DNA of 42,229 bases from NCBI GenBank assembly GCA_009602725.1, contig WELB01000077.1, forward strand, positions 5,655-47,883, in the 5' to 3' direction. Below the pieces are notes generated by a model, which saw only the letters and a list, made by a program, of their open reading frames with translations, was not told the DNA's origin and ran no database searches. Position 1 is the stretch's first letter; every line of letters starts with the position of its first letter. Made by a program: the position numbers and the translations under genes. This DNA comes from Spirogloea muscicola. Lineage: Eukaryota > Streptophyta > Zygnematophyceae > Spirogloeales > Spirogloeaceae. Below, in pieces: positions 17,659 to 30,400 of the stretch.

Positions 17659-20600
17659 TCACCTCGGACGCGTCTCTGCTGCATGGTCAGCTGCCACCCC
17701 GTTGGTTGATGGTAGGGAGTGGACGGATTCGTCTGCTGGTACTGTCTCTGCATGCCTGGTGGACCCATTTGTGGATCCATTTGTGGACGCCGTGCTTTCT
17801 GGATGCCCTCGCGAGGCAGTGCCGTTCTCAGAAAGAGCCCCGTTGCCATTCTCAGAGATGGGGGGTTTTCGGCAGGTGATGGCCAAGTGAAGGCCGTCAG
17901 TGGTGTGGATTGTCGCGCCAGTGGTCATTCCAACCTGCAACAGTTCAGGTCAGTGAGTTAACCTGAAACGTTCGACTTGGGTTAACGGTTGTGCTAGATG
18001 ATGAAAGTATTGTTTTCCTACATTCCAGTACCAGCTGCACAGACATCAGGAGTGTGCGCAAATTGGTAGAGGAACACATTAAGCCACTTATGGTTGGGTT
18101 GACAAACAACACGTACAGGAGGTGCACCAGGTGCCAGCTTGAAGTCAAAGCGTCTGACCAGCATAGCCACTGCAGTCACTGACTGCACAGACAGAGACGT
18201 GTGTGTAGCTGAAAATGGTGATGTGCATAAGAGGCCCTTGCTTGGACATTGGTTGGCCACTTAGAGATTGCTAGGGCAAATCCTCCTGAAGCAAAAGCTA
18301 CAAGATTCAGAGCAGGCAGGTTTGCTCTGCAAGCTTACCTCATAGAGGGCAAAGACATCACCAACGCATTTTCTTGGACCACCTCCAAAGGGTAAGTACC
18401 TATTCACAAAGTCCAGTCCATCTGGCCCTGTTCAGTTGTCATGTGACGCAGCAATGCTCACTAAACGGTCTCAAGCTAATACAAAAAAGGAGAACAGCAT
18501 AAAGGAGCTGCACGAGCCCTAATGCTAAAGTGAATCTCCCTAACGAGTCGGCCTTCATTGCATATTGCAATTGTAGCAGTGCTTGGCTACTCTTGACAGA
18601 TCAAGATCTTGCTCGTGATGAGTAAGCACCATATCCAATGGTTACTACTATTATCATTTCGACGTTTTTGTCATACGCAATCGTAGTATGCTGAGGGGCA
18701 GCGTTGTCAGAGGTACTCCTGTATCTTACGTGAAGCCTTCTGTGACTTCGTTGGGGCTTGGGCCATCGACTGGCCAGCGTTCAGGATTAAACTCCTCTGG
18801 CTTCTCCCAATACTCGGGACTTCTATGCAGATTCCAGACAGATATGAAGATATCCTGGCCCCTATAAAGGAAAAAGAAGACAGTGTTAACTTACTGAAGA
18901 CATGGCAACCGGTCCCTAACAAAGCGGAGCGGCTGTGAAGGCCAGCTATACATGGCTGCTGCTAGAGAAGTAGGTGTGACACACCGTTATGTCCTCAAAC
19001 TCCGTCTGTGCAAAGACCCGTAGATCATATAGAACAACAGTGCACCAAACGAGCTGCAGTAGTATGGTCTCTTACTGCTTAATCTTGTAGCCGCCAAGGA
19101 CATCATCCTCCAGTGCCCTACGAATGAGAACAGGGGGCTGTGGGTACAGACGCATGGCCTGAAAAGCACACACACACCAGTCTTGCATGCTGAACCCTGC
19201 ATGATTTTGCACAGCGTCTCACACTCAATTTTGATAACCTAGCACTCAGCATAGCCGTGCAATATACAGACTTCATAGGCGTTGATTGCCCATGAAGCAC
19301 ACAACTGTTTTCTACCTCATTAATGACTCGAGTGGTATACTTAAGATTGCGCAGGTCCTCCATGCCTGGCCACCGATCCCCAATGGTAGCATCAACCTGA
19401 CTCAAGGCAGCAATATGGCAACAGCGATCAGCAGGCAGATATGTCTAATATGCACTGCTCGACATCATTGATGGACAGCCAGCTGTAAGAAATGTACAGA
19501 GAGATCCAGGCAGGTGATGGATGCCTTTTTCACCTCTGCTTGCAGTTTCTTCATTGTATTTGGATGCTGCATGGCAGCACAAGAGCACAAGACAGCGAGC
19601 ATCAGCACTCACAGACAATAACATGCTTGCACAGCAGAGGGCATGATGTGTTCCCATACCGTGAATAAACAATCCTAACAATCCAGTTGTATGGTGGCAC
19701 CACGTCAGAAGCAATAGGCGTCTTTTGATTGCATGGAAGAGTACGACCTTCTCCATAAAGTATAAAGCATCAAGTGACATGTATTTGGCAAAACTAACAA
19801 CTTCACACGTGACGGTGAAGAGAATGGAAAGGAACTCCTACTTGACACAGGAGGTAGAAGGCCCAGGTCAAGACAGCTGCCGTTGTTTCATGACCAGCAA
19901 TGAGCATCGTCATCAAGTCATCTCGCAATTGCTTGCTTGAGACCTGGCACATCATCAGGAATTTACCACCACAAGCATATTGATTGAGTAAGGGCACACA
20001 GAAAGGGAAGCATCTTTGTGTGCCATGCCTCTCCTTGGATCTAATGAGGACCTCCAAGCGCCAGTTTCATCTAGTGTGTCAAAAAGCTCACCTCGTCACC
20101 TGAAGCAAGCAGAAAACGTAAGATGCTTGGATCTTCCTCATTCACATACTCCTCAGAAAACTCCTCCGCATCATTCTCAACCATAACCTAGAGAAGAAGG
20201 TGGTGTAAGGACAAGATAAAGGACAAAGCATTTGCACCACCAGAGGCGAAACACAGCTAAAGCTTACATGTGGGAGGGCCCACATCAGCAGCAAAAATTT
20301 GCAATGCACTCAGTGCGGCTGGCCTTTCAGGGAGCACCTTGCAAGTATCAATGAGAGTATCCAAGCTTTTGTTGATAAGCTTAAGGGCTTCCGTGACCTT
20401 CCGTTGACGAGGTAATATCATCCGAAGAGGGGCTATCTTCCAGTACGGAAACAAGGACACACTCCGTGCCTCAGCCTCTCTGAGGGCTGTGTACACAGCC
20501 TGCAGCATGCAAGAGAGTTGGTTATCTCAAGACACCATCCAGTGAATTAACTTGCCAGCATCTACTTTGATTCAATGGCCATTATGTGATCAATGCCTCA

Positions 20601-22117
20601 CCCCCTTATTCAGCTACGGGAAGAAAGAGACCTGGGGTCTCTACAGGAAGAGTGAGTAAATGGTACCTCCACAACACCAGTATCCTTTGAAAGGCTGTCA
20701 AAGTCGTAGTTGAAAACTGCCTTGCCAATGACATCCAGTGTCATGCGAGAGAACAAGGACTCCATCTCCATGCTCCTGCCTTCTCTTGCAGCCACTTCCA
20801 GCTTTTGACAAAGCCTCTCCGTGCACCGTCCAAACAGCTTGAGCATGGCTGCTACATACTGCCACACGCCAACCCTGAGGCTTTAGACGCTTTATTGTTG
20901 TTGGTTGCATGAAATGTCCTGAACCGAGAGTGTATGCCATCTGTTGCTGTCTGAGGAGCAAACCTTCTTATGGAAGCTTGGCACGATTGCCCTCCTCCTT
21001 GTCCGCCAGACTTCCCCATCGGCTGGTATTAAGCCTTTGCCCATGACGAAGTCCAGAATCTCTGACAAGAGGCCCTGCTCAGGGAACAGAGCTTCAGTGC
21101 AAGATGCCCTTCATTGTCATCATCACTTGAAATATACTACTCAAGAGGCTGTGTGGAAGGAGAACTCAACCAAGTGCTGAGCATTGAAACAGCGATAATG
21201 ACATGAAAGATTCTTGAGTCCCTGACATGCGCACCTTGGAATATGCTTTGGCATTGTCCTTGAGGATATATTTTGTCACCGCTGCATCAGACACGATTGC
21301 AAATTGCTGCGAACAATACATCAAGTGCAAGCGTCAGGGTCATTATGAACTCGTTAATCTCCACTTGGCCTCAAGCCAAACCCTCAAAAGCTTTCCTGCT
21401 TTTAAGCTCCTTGTGTGCCACCAACTGAGGAGAGAAGGTTTATAATTAGACTAGTAGTGTCCACCATGTATGATACATAAACTGGACAGCAATGGCAGCC
21501 AGGGTAGTGCAGGCATCCAGCACAGCTTACCTTGGGTCCGAAGGAAAGTCGGAAAACACCTCCATAGACGAGAAACAAGTTGTACAGTGGCACAAAGAAG
21601 GGCTGCCCAATGACCTGGCGAATGTCACCCCTAGCCTCTGGCATGCGCCGTGGGATTACTGCTCTCAACCGCCTCTCCAAGGAGGCCAGTACTTTTGCCG
21701 CAGCTCTGCCAGGCAGACCGCTACCAGCCAACCACCTTCTCAGGCCCCCTAGTGTATCAGTCCTGCATCAATCTTGTTCCATCTCAGAACAAGCTGACAG
21801 CGGCAACATTTGCTCCCAGGCAACAGCACATTGCATCGATGCATTCATAATATCAGCGATGTAGTTTTCTGATTGTTGCGCAAGCAAGGCGTCCTTCACC
21901 TTCGGGAAGCCACAGTGAACTCGCCGGAAGCTATTCTTTGAGCAAGGTCGGACTGGTACTTCTGCTCCAGTGCTTGCTGCAGTCGTTCTATAGCCTCGGC
22001 CTCTTCTGGCTCAATCAGTATGTTGTCAGTGGGCTCCGGTGTGACATTGTCACTGGCTGAGGCCTGCACCTTCTGTCTTTGACTGCCTGTTCCCATCAGG
22101 TAAGGGTCATATGTAAG
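17659..22117 (-). CDS. CYP97A-like cytochrome P450 (carotenoid beta-ring hydroxylase)
   Basis: Plastid P450 expected to hydroxylate beta-rings of carotenes on the way to lutein and zeaxanthin. Minus-strand exons: 22117-21900, 21762-21531, 21306-21235, 21074-20964, 20858-20667, 20499-20338, 20187-20092, 19943-19842, 19566-19534, 19396-19316, 19158-19076, 18861-18730, 18399-18339, 18182-18117, 17934-17659; every phase agrees, about 631 aa from the ATG at 22,096. Seen in order: [49 protein letters not shown], the I-helix AGHETT, ExxR split over an intron (NE/AMR), PERWPVDGP, the heme loop [10 protein letters not shown], and [12 protein letters not shown]. These match CYP97A3/LUT5 more than CYP97C as I recall them. 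The ATG lacks a transit peptide and the open frame continues upstream as LTYDPYL to an AG at 22,118, so one or more 5' exons are missing. The C-terminus adds an Asn/Ser/Thr/Gly-rich tail. Confidence 0.9.
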
Positions 22118-24354
22118 CTAGGAAGCAATGATGATGAGCAATCTCCTGCCGACAATACAGGTTGCCCGGCTAATGGTCTGTGGTGACCTTGGACCGCCTG
22201 CAACTTTCCCACTGAGGCAACTTCAAATGACTGACTCAATCTGTTTGGAGAAACACAATGAAGGTTTTGTCTTGTCTTGCCTCTCTGTCTTGAGTGGAGC
22301 TGACTGTAAATGCCATGTCGTTTGCACTCGCCAATATGCTGTACATGTGCAACAATTGGACCTTGCAGGCCACCTAGCTTGTGGCACACTACTTGGCGCA
22401 GTATAGCGACGGGCTTGAATGTCCTCCCTGCTGACATGCACAGCTTGCCATGCCTACAGACAATGGCTGCATTGAGCACCTCCATACCAAAGGCGACAAT
22501 TACCAGTCCTGACACAGAAACCAAGACAAAGTGTCATGGTGAGCGGCGGTCAATATCAACAAGAATCCTGTAACAGTATGCTATATTTGCAGACGAGAAG
22601 CTGCTGTCGAACTCCTGCCTGGACAACACTCCTGCCAGGACCAGGGCTTCCTCGATCAAACTGCAAAAAAGTCTTTGGACTGAGCTGTTACGGTTTCACT
22701 TCTGTTGCACGTTGCTGCACTTCCCGACTCCGATTTGAGTATCTGCTGCAGGACCCCAGCACCGTGCCCGCTAAGCAGTCCACGAGATATTGCAGAATGT
22801 CCCCCTCGGAACTTCAAAAGTGGCCTCAAGACATGGTCTAGAAGACTTGAAAGTGCTTAGAAGTTGTGCTCTACTTTGACGGGCTGCCCCAGAAAGCTGC
22901 CGTTTTCTCTTGCCGTACAGCTCAGCTACGCCTGCAGCCTGCCTCTACGCCTCCTGACTTCTCGACCCTCATTCGTTGAACAGATAACTGCTCCCAATCA
23001 TAGAGAAAAGGGTGACCAGGAGGACAAGAGTGAATCTCAGCTGAGCATCTGCATAACGTTGTCACCTTCATGCAGCTCACCTCAGGGGAAGGAACGAGAC
23101 GGCCTCATTCAAAGAACGTGACAAGCAGCCGAATTTGAGCCTGCCGCCCACAGTGAGAGGTCCTAAGAGGACTGATGACGGCTGCTGCTCATTGCCTCGC
23201 CTTGTGCGGCGCTTTGAAGCTCAGGATCGCGTGGACGCAGCTAGCAACTCGAGAGGAATCCGGTGGAGCCGCCGGCGGCGGCTGACTGCAGCGCCAGCAC
23301 GCTGATCAGCTGAGGGCACAGACGCCCGTTGCCCCCCGTCGCAGCCTCGCCCGGGCTTCGCGAGTGCTCCCCGCTTCTTTCTGATCAGCCCTCAAACGAC
23401 AGCAGGCGGCGCATTCGCCGCGGCCGCCGCCGTTACCGCCGCCGCCGCCGCCGCCGCCTTCGCCGCCGCCGCCGCCGCCGTGGTCGCTGTGAAGGAAGGC
23501 CAGACGGCGGTGCCGAGAGAGGCTGGCCGGGAAAGCGTCCACGCCAAATCTGGCGGGTCCTCCAGGAATGGAGCCAGCCCGCTCACAGCGGTCGGGCCGC
23601 TAGCCACGACCGGGAAAGGTGCCCCCCTGCCGCGGGCTGGCGGAGGCGCCCCGGCGCGGTCTTGGCGGCGCCCCGCCAGTCTGGCGGGGGCCAGGGCCCC
23701 CCTGGCCCGGCTCCCCGCCGCCCTCCCGACGGCTGCCACGTCGCCGCGCCCGGCACGGCCATGCCCCCCACGGCCGGGGGGCCGTCGCTGACCTTCCGAT
23801 CTCGCCATCGTGCGGCCTAAAAGCGCACCCTCGTGCTTCCGTAAGATCGTGTCCATCTACGGTCGTAATGTGTACACGTAGCCGGGGACCCCTCGGACGT
23901 GTCGTGGGATGATATCAGCCGTCCGATGTGAGCGCCCTGGGGATCGGGCGCAGGTGAAGTGGTCCCCAGTGGATCGGAAGCGGCCAATGGCGCCGCACGG
24001 GACTTATCCGCTCCGCCACTGCCGGCGGCGCGCGGCACGTGCTGTGNGGCGGCGGCGGCGGCGGTGTCCGCGGCGGCACAGCCGCGACCGTGGGTCCCCC
24101 CCGCGCCGGGCGGTGGCGTCGATGCCAGCGTCCGGCGGGGGCCGTGCGCGCTCGGTGCCGGCAACCCTCCCAAGCTCCGCAAGGACCTCAATGCGCCAAG
24201 CGGCACTGGCCATTACTCCCGGTCGAACCTGGCCAAGCAGCTGTGGCCCCAAGGTCTCGACCGCTGCTCCTCTGAGTGTGCAAGGCGGAGGTGCAAAACG
24301 TCGGCTGCAGAAGCCAATGACCGCTGCGCTCCCTGCGGCTCGTAAGCCTGCAGC
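22118..24354. other. Divergent intergenic region with GC-rich core
   Basis: This lies between the P450 (-) and the HIR3-like gene (+). The near part (22.1-23.1 kb) probably holds the unresolved plastid-targeting exon(s) of the P450; a stretch at 22,560-22,660 on the minus strand is open between AG and GT sites but has no recognisable motif. 23.2-24.3 kb is very GC-rich, with long open frames on both strands and in several phases that reflect composition, not coding. An undetermined base lies at 24,046. The shared promoter region should be here. Confidence 0.4.
23404..23490. repeat. GCC trinucleotide tract
   Basis: Almost pure gccgccgcc-type repeat, about 85 bp, in the divergent intergenic region. 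A shorter ggc run follows at 24,047-24,070 next to the undetermined base. Confidence 0.7.
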
Positions 24355-24492
24355 ATGGTGAGCAGAGGCTGCTCCCCTGCCTGGCTGCCGCCTCAGCAGC
24401 CTCTGCTTACTGCGCATCTCGCCGTCTCTGCTTCGCTTGTCGCTCCATCTCCGGATGTTGGCTGCCGAATCACTAGACCTGATGCAGAGCCG

Positions 24493-27400
24493 ATGACTGC
24501 TGCCGCTGCCCTGGGCTTGCAGTTGTCGATTGCTGCGATCAACGATGAAGGCGCCTCCGAGCGGTGGCAGCCCCTCGGGCCCACCAAGGAGGCTCAGGTC
24601 CGGCACACCCTGCTCCGCCTCTCCCGCTCTGGTCTTGGACGGCTGCGAATGCGCTTATGTAGCTGGAGTGTGGGACACACATCTAGGCATGCCCTTGTGG
24701 CAGCGTCAGCTGCCATCAGCAAGGGCCTCAGCACACCGGACTCACAACAAGTCAGTCCTGCATTGGTGGATGGAAGTGTGATCATCTGACTGAGCTCAAG
24801 CTCTGGTTGGTGCAGGAGTCACGGCTCATGCTTATATACCGCGAGGCTTTGGACCACATGCGCGAAGGCCGGCCGGCTGCAGCGCAGGAGTGCTTCAAGT
24901 CGATCTTGTCTGACCCGCTCACACGGTCCGCACAGGTGCAGGAGGCTTCACAAAAATCTACAGTCAGTCTAATTCAGGGATGGAAATCCCGGACTTGTCA
25001 TTTAGTAACTATACAAGGCGTAGGGTTTAGCGTTTATGGTTCAGGTTAGAAGAACCCGGGTTTAGGTGTAAGTGAAGCTAGGCCTTGGGGTTGTCTTTCT
25101 GAGGCTGAATAGTGCCCAATACAGAGATGGCCTAATGGGCACAATTACCTGGAATACCTCCAAGAATAAAGTATATTGAATTAATCATCTGAGCCTTGAA
25201 CATCGAAAAGAATCACAAGAGTCCAGTCTGACTGCTGTTTCTTGGTGTGCTGCGCAGACAAAGAAGGGTGGTGCCCTCAGTCCAATGCTTCATCTGAGGT
25301 ACTTCTGAACAAGCACCTTGCTGGTCCTGAGGGTTACTGCTGACCTGACTTCTCTCTTGGTTGTAAGGCACGTTGCACGCACGAGTTGTACTCAAGTAGT
25401 AGCTCTGTAGACAGGCTCCAAAGGTGTTTGTCTGTGCAGCTGAGTAAAGGTATCGATTGCTGGGGATCGTATCTTGCACACTTTCTTCGCCCTGGGCTGT
25501 CTCAGGAATCACTTCTGCGAAGCAACTTAAGATGGCTGTTCAGACGTGACCTGGTCACTTTGATTGTGCTGCTGCTCTCTTGCAGATTTTTGGCATGCAA
25601 GAACCTGGCGGACCTCCTCGCATGTGCACCTGCAGACCTCGGGGGAGCTGGCTGCACGACCTCGGCTGCCGTGGAGTGGTACTTGCAGGCTGTCGCTATT
25701 GACGCGGGCGACGTTGTGACGTGGCACCACCTCAGTCGACTGGCCATGGCGCAGGGCCGCCTGGGCATTGCTCGCAGGGCCTTCGAGCAAGGCTTGCTCT
25801 GCAGCCCCCGCCATTGTGCGCACTCTGAGCCAGCGTACCCAAACCCATTGTCTCTCTGAGTGGTGCCCCAGGCCTGCATCTTCCTTCAAAGAGAATGTTT
25901 GCCTCTTCATTTGTGCACCACGGTGCTTGGTGTGGATTGATAGACTTACTGAAGGAGGGCCTAGGCTGTGGAAGAGCTTTCTCGTCTCCACTTTCTGTCA
26001 ACACGAGAGGTCATGGTCTCTGACACACTGTTTGCTGCTGTTAGGGGGCTGCCTGGAGAAGCTCGCTGAAGTGCTGGCCGCGATTGGTGATGAGGCAGCT
26101 TGCCTGCAGCTGGGCAAACGTATTGTTCAACTGGCTCCGACTTATGCTGGCTCTGCTCACATGGACAGGAACACCTTCAGCACTCTCGTCCCTTTGACAA
26201 CACCCGGGATGCCAGGAGGTATTGAGCGTGTACAAGACGGGCATGCAGATGGTGGCAATGACAATAGTGAAGGAGAGGTACAAAGAGCGGCACAGAAAGC
26301 TGTAGAGCAAGCAGAAGCCAAAGAGGATGGCAACGCAAAGAGGGTGGTCCTCCTAGTGAAATCCTACACCTGGGCTTCCGTGATTCAGTGCCTGCTCAAC
26401 TTCTGGAACCAGACTGACCATCATGAGGTGGAATTGCATGCAATGGGAGAATCATGTGATAGAGTCCTGCGCATGGAGGATGCTGTTCTACCCAACACAG
26501 AGGGTGGGTGCTCTATAATGCCTTCTTTAGCAGCGGCGTTGGTGACTTTGGTCATAGCTGAGGAAGCTGAAGGAGGAGACAATGGCGCAGTTAGTCATGT
26601 CAAAGGTGACTCTCATGGTGAAGAGTATCACCATGAGAGTCTGGAAGGACCAGGGGAGGCACAGAGCGAGCAGGCTGAGTCATGTACTGGGGTTGGCAAG
26701 GCACGGGAAGGATCAGATGAGCTTATTAAGGCCGGGGAAGGCTTGATTGGGCAACCATCAAAAGTTGATGCCGTTCTTGAAAGGGGAGTCAGTGTGGAGA
26801 CTCAGCTGCTCGAGAGCGATAGCTTGGCTGATGGTGCAGGAGAGGGCTCTAGCACGCAGGACACGGAGGCGCGGGAGGAGAGGCGGCAGACGCGGCGGAC
26901 ACGGAAACAGGAGCGAGAGGATGAGCAGGAACGGCAGCGGGAGAGGGAGCGGCAGGAACAGAAGGAGAAGGCGGGCGAGGTGCCGGGGGACAGCCACGGT
27001 GGAGCTTCTAAGCAGCACATGGTGCAGGCCAGACTGGAGGCATTCCTGGTGTCAGGGCTGGCCGAAGTATTTGCAGACGCAGTTGGACCAAGCCAGCAGC
27101 ACGGCAACAATGCCAGGGCTGTCCATGTGGCCACCAATGCCCAGCAGGTGCTCATAGCTGACAGCCAATTCTTGAACGACTCCATCAAGAAGCTACACCA
27201 CCAGGCAACCGTGTTAGAGATATCAATGGAGCTCATAGAAAGTGCTTGCAGAGACCACAAACAGTACCTCGGCGGCGGCGGCGTGGAGCGCCTGCTGCTG
27301 GAGCTGGAGGCAAAGGTCAGGGCCTGGTGCAGCGCCAGTGGGTGGAGTCCCTCGTGCCACCTCTTCCTGGCGGAGCTCAGCCTTGACCAGATGGTCTCTG

Positions 27401-30400
27401 CAGCAGACAGCAATGAGAGGGGGACATGGGAGGAGCAATGCAGATACCACTTGAGCCAGTCAATGGCGTGCGCAACCATGGCCGCGAGCAGGGGCCCGGA
27501 GTTGGACGTAACTGCTGCTTGGATGGAAGGAGAGGCTCAGGTGGCCACTGCTGATAACAGAGCTGGCGGGGTTGCCCGGCCTCGTGGCAGGGTCATGGAC
27601 TCCTCCTTCTGGGCGAGGTACCACTGGGCCTGCGGGAGCCTCTGGCTGCTGCAGGACAGCTTGCAGAGCGTTGATCGAGCGCGGCAGCACATGGACTGCT
27701 GCCAGTATCACTTGGGGCCCACCGCTGTGCTGCAGCTCCCCAACTGCAGAGCTTTGGGTGACATATCGTCTGCCCACCTTGCAGACAAGCTGAAAGAGGT
27801 CGAGCTGGATGGTCTGCTTGCTGGGGACATCGGCAGAATGCTGCAAGCAGGCAACCATGAAGGTGTGGCGGCCACACTGGAGCCAATGTTGTTCCCTCCA
27901 GGGACGTCTGGTGTGCAGTATGCGAGGGGCAGTATCTGTTCCGGCCTGCCGACTCTCCTGAGCTCCTGCCAGATACTGGGCGGCACACATCTGGTGACTG
28001 CCCTCCGATGCCTCGAAAAGATCCTGGACACTCAGCAGGGAGATGCAGACAGGCAGGGGCTTCAAGATGCTGACATCATGGCACAGCTGGCAGCTTGCAC
28101 GACAGCATTGAAAGTCTATGCAGAGGGAACGAACGAGGTGATAGATCGGAGCCCACTTCTCTTCTGTCTGCACTTTATATGTGCTGTTGTAGTAGCGTAT
28201 AGCTCTCCATCACTCTTGGTGCTTAGGGGATTCTTCTGATTTTACCAATTAACTATTGAAAAATCAAAGGGCTCCTAAATAGAGCTGATGGATGGTCATG
28301 TGCTTTGAGGATATCAGCTTTTAAAAGCTTGCTCTTTGGCTGTTGCATGTCCTTACTGTGCAGGCTGCTGCAGCCATATCGGTTGCACTGATAGCCAGCC
28401 TGCAGCAGAAAGTCCTCGCTGTGCTTCTCAAGTTGCTCGCCCTGGAGGATGATGCATTGCCAGCAGGCGCTTCCGTGCTTGCTGATGCTGCACTTACCTT
28501 CTGCCAGCTTCAGCACCTCCATCCCTCTGCTACCCTACATGAGCAGGTATGCTTGCTTGGCTATCATGATTCCCTACTAGGAGCCTTCTCTTTCCTCTTC
28601 TTCTCCTCCTTTTATTCTGTATCTCAGGGGAGTTAGCCAACATTGTTGGCAACCAGAATATGCTGAACAATGACAAAAGGCAGGTATCATAGCCTGCGAC
28701 ACTCCCTCATGTACTTTACATCTACTGTCTAGTTTCTCCATGGGTAGAGGTTAGAAGGTGATTTGACTACCTGTCAAGGTGCCTTATCTGCATCACCCTT
28801 GGGACATTGACTTTGGTACTAGAAACTAGTACAATTTTGGACGAAGACGCCCTTCAAAGTACAATTAGAATCAATGCAGATGCCATCAAGCGAGTGATGA
28901 TGTGCCATTTGTTCACTGCCTGCAGTCTGCAGTCATTCATCTTCACAGAAGTCGAGTCTCCTAAGCTTCGTGTCTTCTTCGTCTATGTAGGTCAGGCTAC
29001 TGTCTATCATGCACCAGACTCTGGCAGAGCGGGGAATGTGCTGCGCTGCCAACGGCGCATTTCTGAAGATGGCAGTGGCTCACTTGAGCAAGGTTGAGAA
29101 CACGATAAAGCTGTCGACTGCATCCGCCCTCCCAGCAACTTCCACTGCCGGGATCAAAGGCAAAGGCAGCATGCCGGAAGAGGGGGGTGCTGTGGGCAGC
29201 ATTTGGCAAGGGCAGGGACTTGCTATGGGGGCTTTGAGTGTCCCTCAGGATGATCCTGGATGTGATGTTATAGGCCTGATGAAGAAGCTGCATCGTGGAT
29301 TAGATGAGGGTTTCTACTGTCTGTATGGGTTGCGCTTGACCAATGTGGAAGGTGACATGGCCGAGCACGCGAACACAAGCAAAGGGGACCTCCACACCCA
29401 AGAGCAGGCTGCCACAATCTTCCATCATGTCCTGCCATATGCAAGGACTTGCTCTGTAAGCAAAGCATTGGCACTCAACTGTCTGCAGACTTGCTCGTTG
29501 TGCTTTGCTTGTTCTGGTCATATACTCTGGTATAGAGACAGATCTCTGGAGTTTCCTCCAAGGTCTGTGGTAAGGCGGTTGTTAGCTCCTAGGCAGGCAA
29601 GTTGACCAATCTGGCATATTTGCAGATAGTCAGGCCCTTCCGCCCCCCCCCCCTNCCCCCCCCCCCCCCCCCCCCCAAGAATCTCAAATCTTGATTACAA
29701 AGCACTGGCTTTCTCACACGTCCTTATTGCAGGAGATCAATCAAGTAGTTTGGCTTATGCTAACTACCTTGTATGTCCTGCAGGTAGACGGTCTCCGTAA
29801 GTTGCTTCCGGTGTTGCAAGCTATTTATCAGCACTTTCCAAGGCCCCCTCAAGCTGATCTTCATGAGCTTTCAATTGATGATTACCTAGGTGGCCCTTCA
29901 CTGTCAGGGTCGTATGTGACCCCTGCAGTGGAGGGAAGTATGCCGGAGACGAGAGAGCAAGGGCAATTTGCAGAAGTCTATGAGAACCTTTACTGCCTCC
30001 TCTGGAGAGCAGAAGACATGTCCTTCTCAAAGCAGGACCCTGGGTTTGCGATGACCCAACAAGGCGAGGAGTTTGTAGAGCGCTACGTCAGTCTCCTGAA
30101 GTATGACATCTGCTCCAATCCACGGCGGTTTGCAAGCTGGAAGATGCTTGCCGAGCTCTATGACGAGGTATACTACCTGGACATGCGCTTCAGCTCTGAC
30201 TGATCCTTGATGCAACCAGTGTCCCACCTGTTCAGCTCAGGCTTCAATTATATGTTGCTAAATGTTTAATATCAAGCTCGTGTAGTCCTGATCCAAGCAT
30301 CTAAGCAGAATAGCAGCATCAATGCTATTGTGCATGCCTTCTTGTTGGCCAGCACAGTGACGAAAATAGGGTGTGCTGGTACCACTGTCTGCAGGTTCTA

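Noticed and set aside
23329-24361. Long open frames on both strands in the GC-rich region at 23.3-24.4 kb
   Set aside because: They occur in many frames at once, consist of Arg/Ala/Gly/Pro, have no motif, and follow from composition.
11547-25060. Interstitial telomere repeats ('tagggtttag' near 11,550 and 25,020)
   Set aside because: Only single, imperfect units; no array.
26758-27479. Minus-strand Leu/Pro- and Ser-rich frames opposite the HIR3-like exon
   Set aside because: Antisense shadows of a Glu/Arg-rich exon; no start context or family likeness.
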